Positions 1-5,318 of a DNA stretch of 5,318 nt are shown one piece after another; positions within the stretch are counted from its first letter, which is position 1, and each line of letters opens with the position of its first letter. The notes under the pieces were generated by a model, which had not been told where the DNA came from, searched no databases, and worked only from the letters and a program-made list of their open reading frames with translations. The DNA is taken from positions 1 through 5,318 of the forward strand of contig JALWON010000208.1 of NCBI GenBank assembly GCA_027083475.1, written 5' to 3'. Origin of the DNA: Sulfurimonas sp. GTDB lineage: Bacteria > Campylobacterota > Campylobacteria > Campylobacterales > Sulfurimonadaceae. A program made the position numbers and the translations under genes.

Positions 1-1283
1 GCTTTGACACCTATGGCTGCAGGAAAACCAAAGCCCATCGTTCCTAGTCCACCAGAACTTATAAATTGACGTGCACGCGTAAATGGGTAAAATTGTGCAG
101 CCCACATCTGATGTTGTCCAACATCTGTACTAATGTTTGCACTATCACCTAAAAGCTCACCCACACGCTTGACAACCCACTGTGGTTTTATTCTCTCAGA
201 GTCCTCATGAAAAGTCAGTGGATGTAACTCTGCAAAATTTGCAATTGTTTCTCTCCATGACTCATAATTCTCAGCATCTATTTTTTCTACATGCTCTAAC
301 ATGTCACTCACAACATTTTTCACATCACCCACTATCGGATAATCAGCATTGACAAGTTTCGAGATAGATGCAGGGTCAATATCGACATGAATAACATCTG
401 CATTTTTGGCAAATTCTGAGAGTTTCCCTGTCACACGATCATCAAATCTTGCCCCAAGTCCGATGACTAAATCTGTCTCACTCATAGCCATATTTGCCGC
501 ATAAGAACCATGCATACCAAGCATACCCACAAGTAAATCATCATCATGTGCAAGTGTACCACGAGCCATAAATGTCTCAACCGTTGGAATGCCCGTTTTA
601 TGAATAAACTCTCGCACGACTTCCGCTGCGTTTGCATTAATCACACCACCACCAAGGTAAAAAAGAGGACGCTTTGCTGCAGCGATAGCTTCTATGGCTT
701 TTTTAATCTGACGAGGATTTCCTTTTGTATGCGGTTTATATGTCTCAAGCTCTAAAGCCACATCATAATCAAACTCTGCAATCTGTGCGGTTACATCTTT
801 TGGAATGTCCACATGCACAGGACCTGGACGACCACTACGAGCAATATAAAATGCCTCTTTGAGTATGCGAGGTAAATCTGCTGCATCAGTCACCAAATAG
901 TTATGTTTTGTACACGGACGACTAATGCCAATAGCATCTATCTCTTGAAAACCATCTGTTCCAATCAGACTCATAGGGACTTGCCCAGAGACAACAACCA
1001 AAGGAATAGAATCCATATAAGCATCTGCTAAACCTGTCACTGCGTTTGTAAAACCAGGACCTGAAGTAATCATTGCTACACCGACTTTTCCACTTGCTTT
1101 TGCATACCCTTCTGCTGCATGAACAGAAGCTTGCTCGTGACGGTTAAGTATATGTACGAAGCCATCTTGTTTGTATATTTCATCATAGACATTCATAATT
1201 GCCCCACCAGGGTAGCCAAAAACTGTGTCTACACCCTCAGCAATAAAAGCTTCAATAACCATTTGTGCACCGCTTATTTGCAT
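1..1283 (-). CDS. ilvB: Acetolactate synthase large subunit (acetohydroxyacid synthase, catalytic subunit), 3' end outside window
   Basis: This thiamine-diphosphate enzyme condenses two pyruvates to 2-acetolactate (valine, leucine) or pyruvate plus 2-oxobutyrate to 2-aceto-2-hydroxybutyrate (isoleucine). It is cytosolic and normally works with a small regulatory subunit. The frame is open for 427 codons from ATG 1283 to the window edge; the family is usually about 560-570 residues, so roughly 140 residues are missing. Visible landmarks are FGYPGGAIMNVYDE (22-35), the TPP-activating glutamate E50 in RHEQASVHAAEGYA, ITSGPGFTN (72-80), GQVP plus LIGTDGFQE (100-114), GRPGPVHVDIPKDV (151-164), the middle-domain GMLGMHG (253-259) and GARFDDRVTG (277-286), and, near the edge, DVGQHQMWAAQ and GLGTMGFGFPAAIG. 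The GDG..N TPP/Mg motif would lie just outside. AGAGGAG (1291-1297), 7 nt upstream, supports the start. IlvA upstream supplies its 2-oxobutyrate. The alternative symbol ilvI is equally usable. The small-subunit gene is expected beyond the left edge but is not seen. Confidence 0.96.
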   Translation of the reverse strand, partial: MQISGAQMVIEAFIAEGVDTVFGYPGGAIMNVYDEIYKQDGFVHILNRHEQASVHAAEGYAKASGKVGVAMITSGPGFTNAVTGLADAYMDSIPLVVVSGQVPMSLIGTDGFQEIDAIGISRPCTKHNYLVTDAADLPRILKEAFYIARSGRPGPVHVDIPKDVTAQIAEFDYDVALELETYKPHTKGNPRQIKKAIEAIAAAKRPLFYLGGGVINANAAEVVREFIHKTGIPTVETFMARGTLAHDDDLLVGMLGMHGSYAANMAMSETDLVIGLGARFDDRVTGKLSEFAKNADVIHVDIDPASISKLVNADYPIVGDVKNVVSDMLEHVEKIDAENYESWRETIANFAELHPLTFHEDSERIKPQWVVKRVGELLGDSANISTDVGQHQMWAAQFYPFTRARQFISSGGLGTMGFGFPAAIGVK

Positions 1284-1290
1284 GAAAAGT

Positions 1291-1357
1291 CTCCTCTATA
1301 ATTTATAAATTTAAAATTCGCTAATTATAGGAAAAAGTAGCTATAAAGGAGGTTAAA
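1291..1357 (-). promoter_or_regulatory. Probable ilvB promoter (TATAAT -10, phased T-tracts) and Shine-Dalgarno
   Basis: On the minus strand a perfect TATAAT occupies 1329-1324, which predicts a transcript start near 1316-1318 and a 5' leader of about 34 nt. No -35 box is visible: the hexamer at 17-bp spacing reads CCTCCT. Instead, short T-tracts at 1336-1332, 1347-1345 and 1357-1355 recur at 10-12 base intervals. That matches the periodic T-rich upstream pattern described for Campylobacter sigma70 promoters. The Shine-Dalgarno AGAGGAG lies at 1297-1291. The leader is too short to hold an attenuator peptide and hairpin, and none is seen. Inference: ilvB can be expressed separately from the genes upstream. 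Confidence 0.55.
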
Positions 1358-1371
1358 GAGGAAGTTAATTG

Positions 1372-1410
1372 ATGATAGTCAATCTAATCTAAGATTGAAT
1401 TTACTATCAT
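1372..1410 (-). other. Bulged inverted repeat spanning the end of the WD40 gene
   Basis: Two nested perfect 7-bp complementarities flank the WD40 stop codon. The outer arms are ATGATAG (1410-1404) and CTATCAT (1378-1372); the inner arms are TCAATCT (1398-1392) and AGATTGA (1385-1379). A 5-nt bulge (1403-1399) lies on one side, and the 6-nt loop (1391-1386) runs into the TAG stop (1386-1384). The stem is AT-rich and is followed by CAATTAACTTCC rather than a U-run, so it is a poor intrinsic terminator. It might slow 3' decay or partially end the upstream transcript before the ilvB promoter. It could also be chance in AT-rich DNA. Confidence 0.25.
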
Positions 1411-3510
1411 TTTTGGTCGCCACATCGCAAGCGAGCCTTGTGTAAGGTTATCGAGTGAGAGTTTAGACTCAGGATAACGCTTTTTAAATATGTGATACAA
1501 ATTTTCTATTTGCTCTTGCCGACCAAAAGAGAGCATATAATTTTTAATACCATTCTCTATTGTTGCTTGATCACGCTTTTCTTTCATGGCATTTTCTAGC
1601 TGTGTCATATAGCATAAACCAAATACAGTTCCAATAGCACTATATTTTGAATCAATTTTCATATATTTTTTTAATGCAAGTGCCACACCACTTGAATTAC
1701 CAGCAACTGCTTGCACATTGGCTTTATTTAAGTCCTCAAGCCACTCTTCATGTAATCTTTTTCCATCTTTGGTATCATATAACTCTTCTGTCACCGCTAA
1801 GAGATTATATGCCAAGACCATATCCTGATTTTTAATTGCATTAAAGAACTGCTGTTTTTTCTCAATATCTCGCATTAACTCTTTTACTTCTGTTTTAAAA
1901 TCATCATAATCTTGTAAGATACGAAGCATTTTAATAGCAGAAAGTGTGTCTCCCGCAGCAATTAACTCTTGCGACTTGATATAGAGATTATCGCCATAAT
2001 CCATTATAGTGGTGTATTCTGGGAACTCTTTTAAAAATGGATGCTGTTTGACAAGCTCAAAAATCAACTTAAAATCTTTTTGGGCGACAGCAACACGAAA
2101 GCGTTTATAAACTTCCCCTTGGGTTAAAAGATCTTGAATTAATTTTGTTTTTTCACTAATTCCCCTATAAGGTGCTAAAATGGCTTTTGCTTGCTCTGTA
2201 CCTCTTGGTTGCAAAGCATATTTTTCTGCCTGCACAAAAGCCTTTTGCCAATTTTTTTCTAAGGCTCTATAAATATTTGAATCTTTATATGAGGGGTATT
2301 TAATCGTAAATCCATAGGCAAGAGGTAATTTCCCTTCCCTTGCAAATGCTTCAAATTTTGGAAACTCTTCATACTCTAGTAAAACTTTTTGTATAATTTT
2401 ATTTTTAGAAGGGATATGTTTAAAATGTTCAAAGAGAGAGAGTGCTGTTTTTTTATCACCCTTTTGTAAATACTGTCTTGCTTTTTTGAGTGTAACTTCC
2501 CACATATTAGCCACTAAATCAAAGATTTTTGTATAGGCTAAAACAGGATTGAGCTCTTTTGCTTTTTGTATTTCATTAAAAGCTTTGCGTTTTAACAACT
2601 CCGCAAGTTCTTTTTCACCTTCATATATATCATATACATGAAAATTACCCTCTTCTGTGCCTATTAATAACTCATTTTTCTGTGAGTTAAACGCCAAGGC
2701 GGTAATAGCAGATTTCAATTTGATATATTTTTCAGACAAGAGTTCATAGGTATTGAGATCGTAGAGAAGAATATACCCAAGTTGTGTGCCTAAAAATAAG
2801 AATTTATTCTCTGCATCAGTTGTCATTTGTGTTACATCATCATGTACACCATTAAGTCGTTCAAGGACTTTACCTTCATAAATATCCCAAATAATAACTT
2901 TTGCATTTTTATCAGCACTTGCAATTCTGTTATGCCCTAAAAAAAGAATTTTCATCACAGGTGCAGCATGTGCTTTTAATTTATTTTTAGGAGTCATTGT
3001 TGCAATATTGTATAAAGATATTTTTCTATCGTAACTCGCAGTTGCCACCCAATTTGAATTAGGACTAAAAGAGATATCATTAATCGTATCAACATGTGCA
3101 GGAAGTGTGAAAATCAGCTTTCCTGTTTTTATATCCACTGCAAATGTTTTGCCATCATCTCCACCAGAAAACATATATTTACCATTTGGGGAAATACCCA
3201 CACAAGAGACTTCACCCTGATGCCTATCAACTTTTGCAATTGCTTTTTTAGTTTTGAGATTATAGAGTCTTGACTCTCTACAATCTGCACTTGCTGTTGC
3301 TAGGAATTGTCCATCATTACTCGAATAAACCATGTTGGTTTTATATCTTTCATGTGCAATTTTTACTTTAAATCCAGATTTCAAATCATACTCAGATAAA
3401 CCCAAGTAGCGGATTGTTGTTTCATTATCTATCACCAACAATCTATCATTATCTAAAATTTTCAGCAAAATAATCGGCTTTTTAATATCTATTGTCTTAA
3501 TGGCTTCCAT
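1384..3510 (-). CDS. WD40 beta-propeller protein with C-terminal helical repeats, function unknown
   Basis: The protein has 708 residues, with no signal peptide or membrane segment, so it is probably a cytosolic scaffold or interaction protein. Residues about 1-297 form a WD40-type propeller. Blade-ending strands of the [WY]D/YN type recur every 41-43 residues: SRLYNLKT (80-87), FAVDIKTG (123-130), ISLYNIAT (164-171), VIIWDIYEG (205-213), ILLYDLNT (247-254) and FHVYDIYEG (290-298). A weaker first blade lies near residues 10-46, giving about seven. Loops such as ISPNGKYMFSGGDDG and FSPNSNWVATASYDRK are typical WD40. Residues about 300-708 are alpha-helical and TPR-like, with a degenerate repeat of about 85 residues. 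The start is ATG 3510, with GAGGG (3524-3520) 9 nt upstream, inside the end of ilvA; only 4 nt separate the ilvA stop from this start, implying coupled translation. No enzymatic motif is visible, so a partner cannot be named. Its position between ilvA and ilvB is the only functional hint. Gene call sure; function not. Confidence 0.93.
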   Translation of the reverse strand: MEAIKTIDIKKPIILLKILDNDRLLVIDNETTIRYLGLSEYDLKSGFKVKIAHERYKTNMVYSSNDGQFLATASADCRESRLYNLKTKKAIAKVDRHQGEVSCVGISPNGKYMFSGGDDGKTFAVDIKTGKLIFTLPAHVDTINDISFSPNSNWVATASYDRKISLYNIATMTPKNKLKAHAAPVMKILFLGHNRIASADKNAKVIIWDIYEGKVLERLNGVHDDVTQMTTDAENKFLFLGTQLGYILLYDLNTYELLSEKYIKLKSAITALAFNSQKNELLIGTEEGNFHVYDIYEGEKELAELLKRKAFNEIQKAKELNPVLAYTKIFDLVANMWEVTLKKARQYLQKGDKKTALSLFEHFKHIPSKNKIIQKVLLEYEEFPKFEAFAREGKLPLAYGFTIKYPSYKDSNIYRALEKNWQKAFVQAEKYALQPRGTEQAKAILAPYRGISEKTKLIQDLLTQGEVYKRFRVAVAQKDFKLIFELVKQHPFLKEFPEYTTIMDYGDNLYIKSQELIAAGDTLSAIKMLRILQDYDDFKTEVKELMRDIEKKQQFFNAIKNQDMVLAYNLLAVTEELYDTKDGKRLHEEWLEDLNKANVQAVAGNSSGVALALKKYMKIDSKYSAIGTVFGLCYMTQLENAMKEKRDQATIENGIKNYMLSFGRQEQIENLYHIFKKRYPESKLSLDNLTQGSLAMWRPKMIVNSILD

Positions 3511-3514
3511 CTGC

Positions 3515-4717
3515 TTAATCCCTCAAATACCCTTCATTTTTAAGTGCTCGGTATATATCGGCCTGATGCTCTTTGCCTTTAGTTTCCATGTGAACAGTTA
3601 CATTTGCATCCCCATAATCGAGCGAAATAGAAGTTCTATCATAAGCGATATGGACAATATTTGCATTAAGTTCTTCAAGAATTTCTGTAAATCGTTTTAA
3701 AGAACCAGGTTTATCAACAAGAGTGACTGTCACTTTCATTTTACGACCAGATTTTAAAAGACCTTTTTCTATAATGACAGAGAGCAGTGTCACATCCATA
3801 TTTCCACCGCTGAGTACAACTGCTACTTTTTTGTTTTTTAAATGGGGAAGTTTATGATGTAAAAGTGCCGCAACACCGACAGCACCAGCCCCCTCAACAA
3901 CTAATTTTTGTCGCTCAAGTAAAAATAAAATAGCACTCGCGATTTCTTCATCATCTACACAAATCATTCTATCGACCGCTTCAAGGGCATGTGAAAGTGT
4001 AATCTCTGAAGTATCTCTTACAGCAATACCATCTGCAATTGTACGTACATTTGTAGAATCAACAGTTTTTTTCAGATCAAAAGATTGTTTAAATGCAGGT
4101 GCCCCTAAAGCACTCACTCCAATCACTTCTATATTTGGATTTTTTGCTTTAATAGCACTTGCCATTCCTGCGATTAAACCACCACCACCAACAGGAATAA
4201 CTACAGCATCTAAATCATTGGCAACCTCAAGAATTTCAAGTGCTACTGTTCCTTGCCCAGCGATGACTTCTACATCTTCAAAAGGGTGTACGAATGTAAG
4301 CTGATTTTTTGCACCATATGCTAAAGCATAAGCATATGCTTCATCATAATTTGCACCTTGCAAGATAACTTCTGCACCATAATGTTTGACACCATTTACC
4401 TTTGTCAGTGGTGTTGATTCTGGCATCACTATCACAGCTTTTATACCAAACTTTGCAGCAGAAAATGCTACACCTTGTGCATGATTTCCTGCACTTGCTG
4501 CAACCACTCCAGAAATTCTCTCTTGCTCACTGAGTGTTGCAATCTTATTGTAAGCACCACGCAACTTAAATGCACCTGTATTTTGGAGATTCTCTTTTTT
4601 AAGATAGACCTTTGATTTTGTCAGCTCACTCAAATGGGGTGCAAAAGAAAATGGTGTATTCATCACCACATTTTCAATCCGTTTTTGAGCATCCTCAATC
4701 TTTTTAAAATGTATCAA
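3515..4717 (-). CDS. ilvA: Threonine ammonia-lyase (threonine dehydratase) with a single C-terminal ACT domain
   Basis: This PLP fold-type II enzyme deaminates L-threonine to 2-oxobutyrate and ammonia, the committed step of isoleucine synthesis. Numbered from TTG 4717 (400 residues), the PLP lysine is K51 in NTGAFKLRGA, the substrate loop is SAGNHAQG (75-82), the glycine-rich phosphate-binding loop is PVGGGGL (175-181), and the PLP-pyridine motif is SGGN (303-306). About residues 326-400 form one ACT-like domain starting KVTVTLVDKPGSL. E. coli-type biosynthetic IlvA is about 514 residues with two regulatory ACT units, and catabolic TdcB about 330 with none, so this is the intermediate single-ACT form. 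No in-frame ATG exists near the N-terminus: the upstream stop is TAG 4747-4745 and the first internal ATG is well inside the conserved region. TTG 4729 (404 residues, overlapping the upstream gene by 11 nt) is the alternative. TTG 4717 is preferred because GAGAG lies 5 nt before it. The start follows the upstream stop by 1 nt. The biosynthetic role is inferred from the ilvB neighbour. Confidence 0.95.
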   Translation of the reverse strand: MIHFKKIEDAQKRIENVVMNTPFSFAPHLSELTKSKVYLKKENLQNTGAFKLRGAYNKIATLSEQERISGVVAASAGNHAQGVAFSAAKFGIKAVIVMPESTPLTKVNGVKHYGAEVILQGANYDEAYAYALAYGAKNQLTFVHPFEDVEVIAGQGTVALEILEVANDLDAVVIPVGGGGLIAGMASAIKAKNPNIEVIGVSALGAPAFKQSFDLKKTVDSTNVRTIADGIAVRDTSEITLSHALEAVDRMICVDDEEIASAILFLLERQKLVVEGAGAVGVAALLHHKLPHLKNKKVAVVLSGGNMDVTLLSVIIEKGLLKSGRKMKVTVTLVDKPGSLKRFTEILEELNANIVHIAYDRTSISLDYGDANVTVHMETKGKEHQADIYRALKNEGYLRD

Positions 4718-4718
4718 T

Positions 4719-5153
4719 TTATCTCTCAAATATAGACTTATAATCTACCATAGTACATTGGTTTTGCACCACTTGCATTCCTGCATCTTTTGCTTTTTGT
4801 GCTGCTTCGTTATTTACTATACCTTTTTGAGCCCAAAAAACTTTTACATCACCACGTTCAATACAAGCATCCGCAATCATATCTAAAGCTTTTGGCTTTC
4901 TAAAAATATTGACCATATCAACAGGAAAAGGAATCTCTTTTAAGGAGTTATACACTTTTTCCCCTAAAATCGTTTCTCCCTTAGGATAAACAGGCACTAT
5001 TTTATACCCAACACTCTGTAAATAAGTAGCCACTCTATTACTATCTTTACTTTCATCAGGTGATAACCCAAGTACAGCTATAGTTTTCACATTCTCAAAA
5101 ATCTCTTTTACTTCATCCATATTTGAATTTACAGTTGGGAATTCACACTCCAT
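4719..5153 (-). CDS. CoA-binding Rossmann-fold protein (YccU/CoA_binding_2 type)
   Basis: This is a small cytosolic single-domain protein, 144 residues from ATG 5153, resembling the CoA-binding domain of succinyl-CoA synthetase alpha and the stand-alone YccU family. The biochemical role of this family is not established. Landmarks are the first strand and nucleotide loop TIAVLGLSPDESKDS (24-38), GYKIVPVYPKG (49-59), LGEKVYNSL (63-71), VDMVNIFRKP (78-87), FWAQKGIVNNEA (106-117) and the C-terminal NQCTMVDY (131-138), equivalent to the family's conserved cysteine-containing end. Two starts are possible. ATG 5159 would add Met-Lys but abuts AAAAAGG with zero spacing. ATG 5153 has that same site 6 nt upstream and is preferred. 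Its stop lies 1 nt before the ilvA start, so the two are co-translated. I recall, unverified, a CoA-binding-domain gene next to ilvA in Campylobacter jejuni too. A link to 2-oxobutyrate or propionyl-CoA metabolism is speculation. Confidence 0.9.
   Translation of the reverse strand: MECEFPTVNSNMDEVKEIFENVKTIAVLGLSPDESKDSNRVATYLQSVGYKIVPVYPKGETILGEKVYNSLKEIPFPVDMVNIFRKPKALDMIADACIERGDVKVFWAQKGIVNNEAAQKAKDAGMQVVQNQCTMVDYKSIFER
4723..4727 (-). promoter_or_regulatory. Shine-Dalgarno that decides the ilvA TTG start
   Basis: GAGAG at 4727-4723 lies 5 nt before TTG 4717 and overlaps the alternative TTG 4729. Upstream of TTG 4729 the sequence reads AAGTCTATA, with no purine-rich ribosome site. The TAA of the preceding gene (4721-4719) sits between GAGAG and the chosen TTG, so a ribosome terminating there would be placed to restart on ilvA. 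Confidence 0.5.
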
Positions 5154-5159
5154 TTTCAT

Positions 5160-5166
5160 CCTTTTT
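5160..5166 (-). promoter_or_regulatory. Shine-Dalgarno that decides the CoA-binding protein start
   Basis: AAAAAGG ends at 5160, directly against ATG 5159 and 6 nt before ATG 5153. A Shine-Dalgarno sequence cannot serve an immediately adjacent start codon efficiently, so the second ATG is the likelier start. Confidence 0.5.
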
Positions 5167-5169
5167 CAT

Positions 5170-5200
5170 ATTTTATCAAATCGTCTCAAATTGCCTAAAT
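5170..5200 (-). promoter_or_regulatory. Candidate promoter of the CoA-binding protein-ilvA-WD40 operon
   Basis: TAAAAT (5175-5170), within TTTGATAAAAT, resembles a -10 box. Upstream, three ATTT tracts (5200-5197, 5191-5188, 5181-5178) recur every 9-10 bases in near-repeat decamers such as CAATTTGAGA and CGATTTGATA. There is no -35 box, as expected for Campylobacterota. The predicted start near 5163-5165 leaves only about 10-12 nt before ATG 5153, enough for the AAAAAGG site but unusually short. If this is the main promoter, the hairpins further upstream are not in this transcript. Confidence 0.35.
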
Positions 5201-5201
5201 T

Positions 5202-5216
5202 TCCCTATATTAGGGA
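5202..5216. repeat. Perfect 6-bp palindrome with 3-nt centre
   Basis: TCCCTA and TAGGGA arms flank a 3-base centre in the leader of the CoA-binding protein gene. As RNA it would be a small hairpin without a following U-run; as DNA it is the size of a dimeric-repressor half-site pair. It lies just upstream of the candidate promoter's T-tracts. No known operator is recognised. Confidence 0.3.
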
Positions 5217-5253
5217 GCATCAAGGCTTTTCTTTTGTTTCATACTTCATCAAG

Positions 5254-5287
5254 AAAAGTCCAATTTACTCATTTCATTTGGACTTTT
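5254..5287 (-). terminator. Intrinsic-terminator-like hairpin, possibly an attenuator
   Basis: Perfect 10-bp arms AAAAGTCCAA (5287-5278) and TTGGACTTTT (5263-5254) enclose a 14-nt loop. On the minus strand the core GTCCAA/TTGGAC stem is followed by UUUUCUU, a fair U-tract; on the plus strand the U-run is only UUUU followed by GCGGG, so minus-strand termination is favoured. It either ends a gene to the right of the window or attenuates transcription into the genes to its left. The stem is short, with GC pairs only in its centre. Confidence 0.5.
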
Positions 5288-5303
5288 GCGGGACTAGAAT
5301 CAC
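5274..5303 (-). CDS. Candidate branched-chain amino acid leader peptide (M-I-L-V-P-Q-K-S-K)
   Basis: A GTG at 5303 lies 6 nt after a perfect AGGAGG (5315-5310) and opens nine codons: GTG, ATT (Ile), CTA (Leu), GTC (Val), CCG, CAA, AAG, TCC, AAA, then TGA. The same frame can also start at ATG 5318, the last bases of the window, giving M-R-R-L-L-V-I-L-V-P-Q-K-S-K with six consecutive Leu/Val/Ile codons. Codons 6-9 form the 5' arm of the terminator-like hairpin, so a ribosome stalled on the Ile-Leu-Val codons would cover that arm and could allow read-through. That arrangement suits regulation of an ilv operon. The main alternative is the C-terminal end of an ordinary gene beyond the window, or a chance frame; no classical antiterminator is visible and the upstream part is cut off. 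Confidence 0.3.
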   Translation of the reverse strand: MILVPQKSK

Positions 5304-5318
5304 AAGGAGCCTCCTCAT

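Noticed and set aside
546..1301. Plus-strand open frames at 546-755 and 1119-1301
   Set aside because: They lie antisense inside ilvB, give cysteine-rich or low-complexity peptides with no family resemblance, and the minus frame is clearly conserved protein.
1345..1392. Plus-strand AAAGGAGG followed by ATG and a short frame ending at 1392
   Set aside because: The ATG is 19 nt from the purine run and the frame has six codons; the purines are the complement of the ilvB promoter's pyrimidine tracts.
1647..1835. Plus-strand open frame inside the WD40 gene
   Set aside because: It is an antisense shadow of the helical-repeat region, with no convincing ribosome site or recognisable domain.
3500..3700. 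Plus-strand open frame across the ilvA/WD40 junction
   Set aside because: It is antisense to the ACT domain and the junction; its hydrophobic look follows from reverse-complemented charged codons.
5214..5246. Minus-strand mini-frame M-K-Q-K-K-S-L-D-A-P in the leader
   Set aside because: It has no good ribosome site upstream and no informative codon run; it overlaps the alternative hairpin and palindrome.
5304..5318. Plus-strand AAGGAG with 7-nt spacing to AT at the window's last bases, suggesting a divergent gene starting at 5317
   Set aside because: The third base of the codon is outside the window, and the near-palindromic AGGAGGCTCCT produces Shine-Dalgarno-like sequence on both strands, so it cannot be supported here.
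1..5318. CRISPR arrays, insertion sequences, tRNA or rRNA genes
   Set aside because: No regularly spaced repeats, transposase-like frames, terminal inverted repeats, tRNA cloverleaf or rRNA sequence were seen on either strand.

Overview
The window looks like chromosomal DNA of a Campylobacterota (Epsilonproteobacteria) species, perhaps a Sulfurimonas- or Arcobacter-like lineage. The evidence is AT-rich DNA, tightly packed genes on one strand, protein sequences resembling that phylum, and promoters with a TATAAT-like -10 box preceded by short T-tracts every 10-12 bases instead of a clear -35 box. The genus is a guess. Standard bacterial code fits throughout.

All supported genes lie on the minus strand and are transcribed from right to left. 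The order is: a possible leader and hairpin region (5318-5160); a YccU-like CoA-binding Rossmann protein (5153-4719); a threonine ammonia-lyase, ilvA (4717-3515); a 708-residue WD40 propeller protein with a helical-repeat tail (3510-1384); a 100-bp gap with a good promoter; and the first 427 codons of the acetolactate synthase large subunit, ilvB (1283-1), which runs off the left edge. The first three genes are separated by 1 and 4 nt and are almost certainly one translationally coupled operon. ilvB follows in the same direction but appears to have its own promoter.

The metabolic theme is isoleucine/branched-chain amino acid synthesis. IlvA turns threonine into 2-oxobutyrate. IlvB condenses that with pyruvate-derived hydroxyethyl-TPP to make 2-aceto-2-hydroxybutyrate, or makes 2-acetolactate for valine and leucine. 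The CoA-binding protein and the WD40 protein have no known role in this pathway; their tight linkage is the main biological puzzle.

The most interesting non-coding signal is at the right edge. A perfect AGGAGG Shine-Dalgarno sequence lies 6 nt before a GTG that opens a nine-codon frame reading M-I-L-V-P-Q-K-S-K. Its last codons form the 5' arm of an intrinsic-terminator-like hairpin. This could be a branched-chain amino acid attenuator, but the window ends there and a plain upstream gene end is a real alternative.
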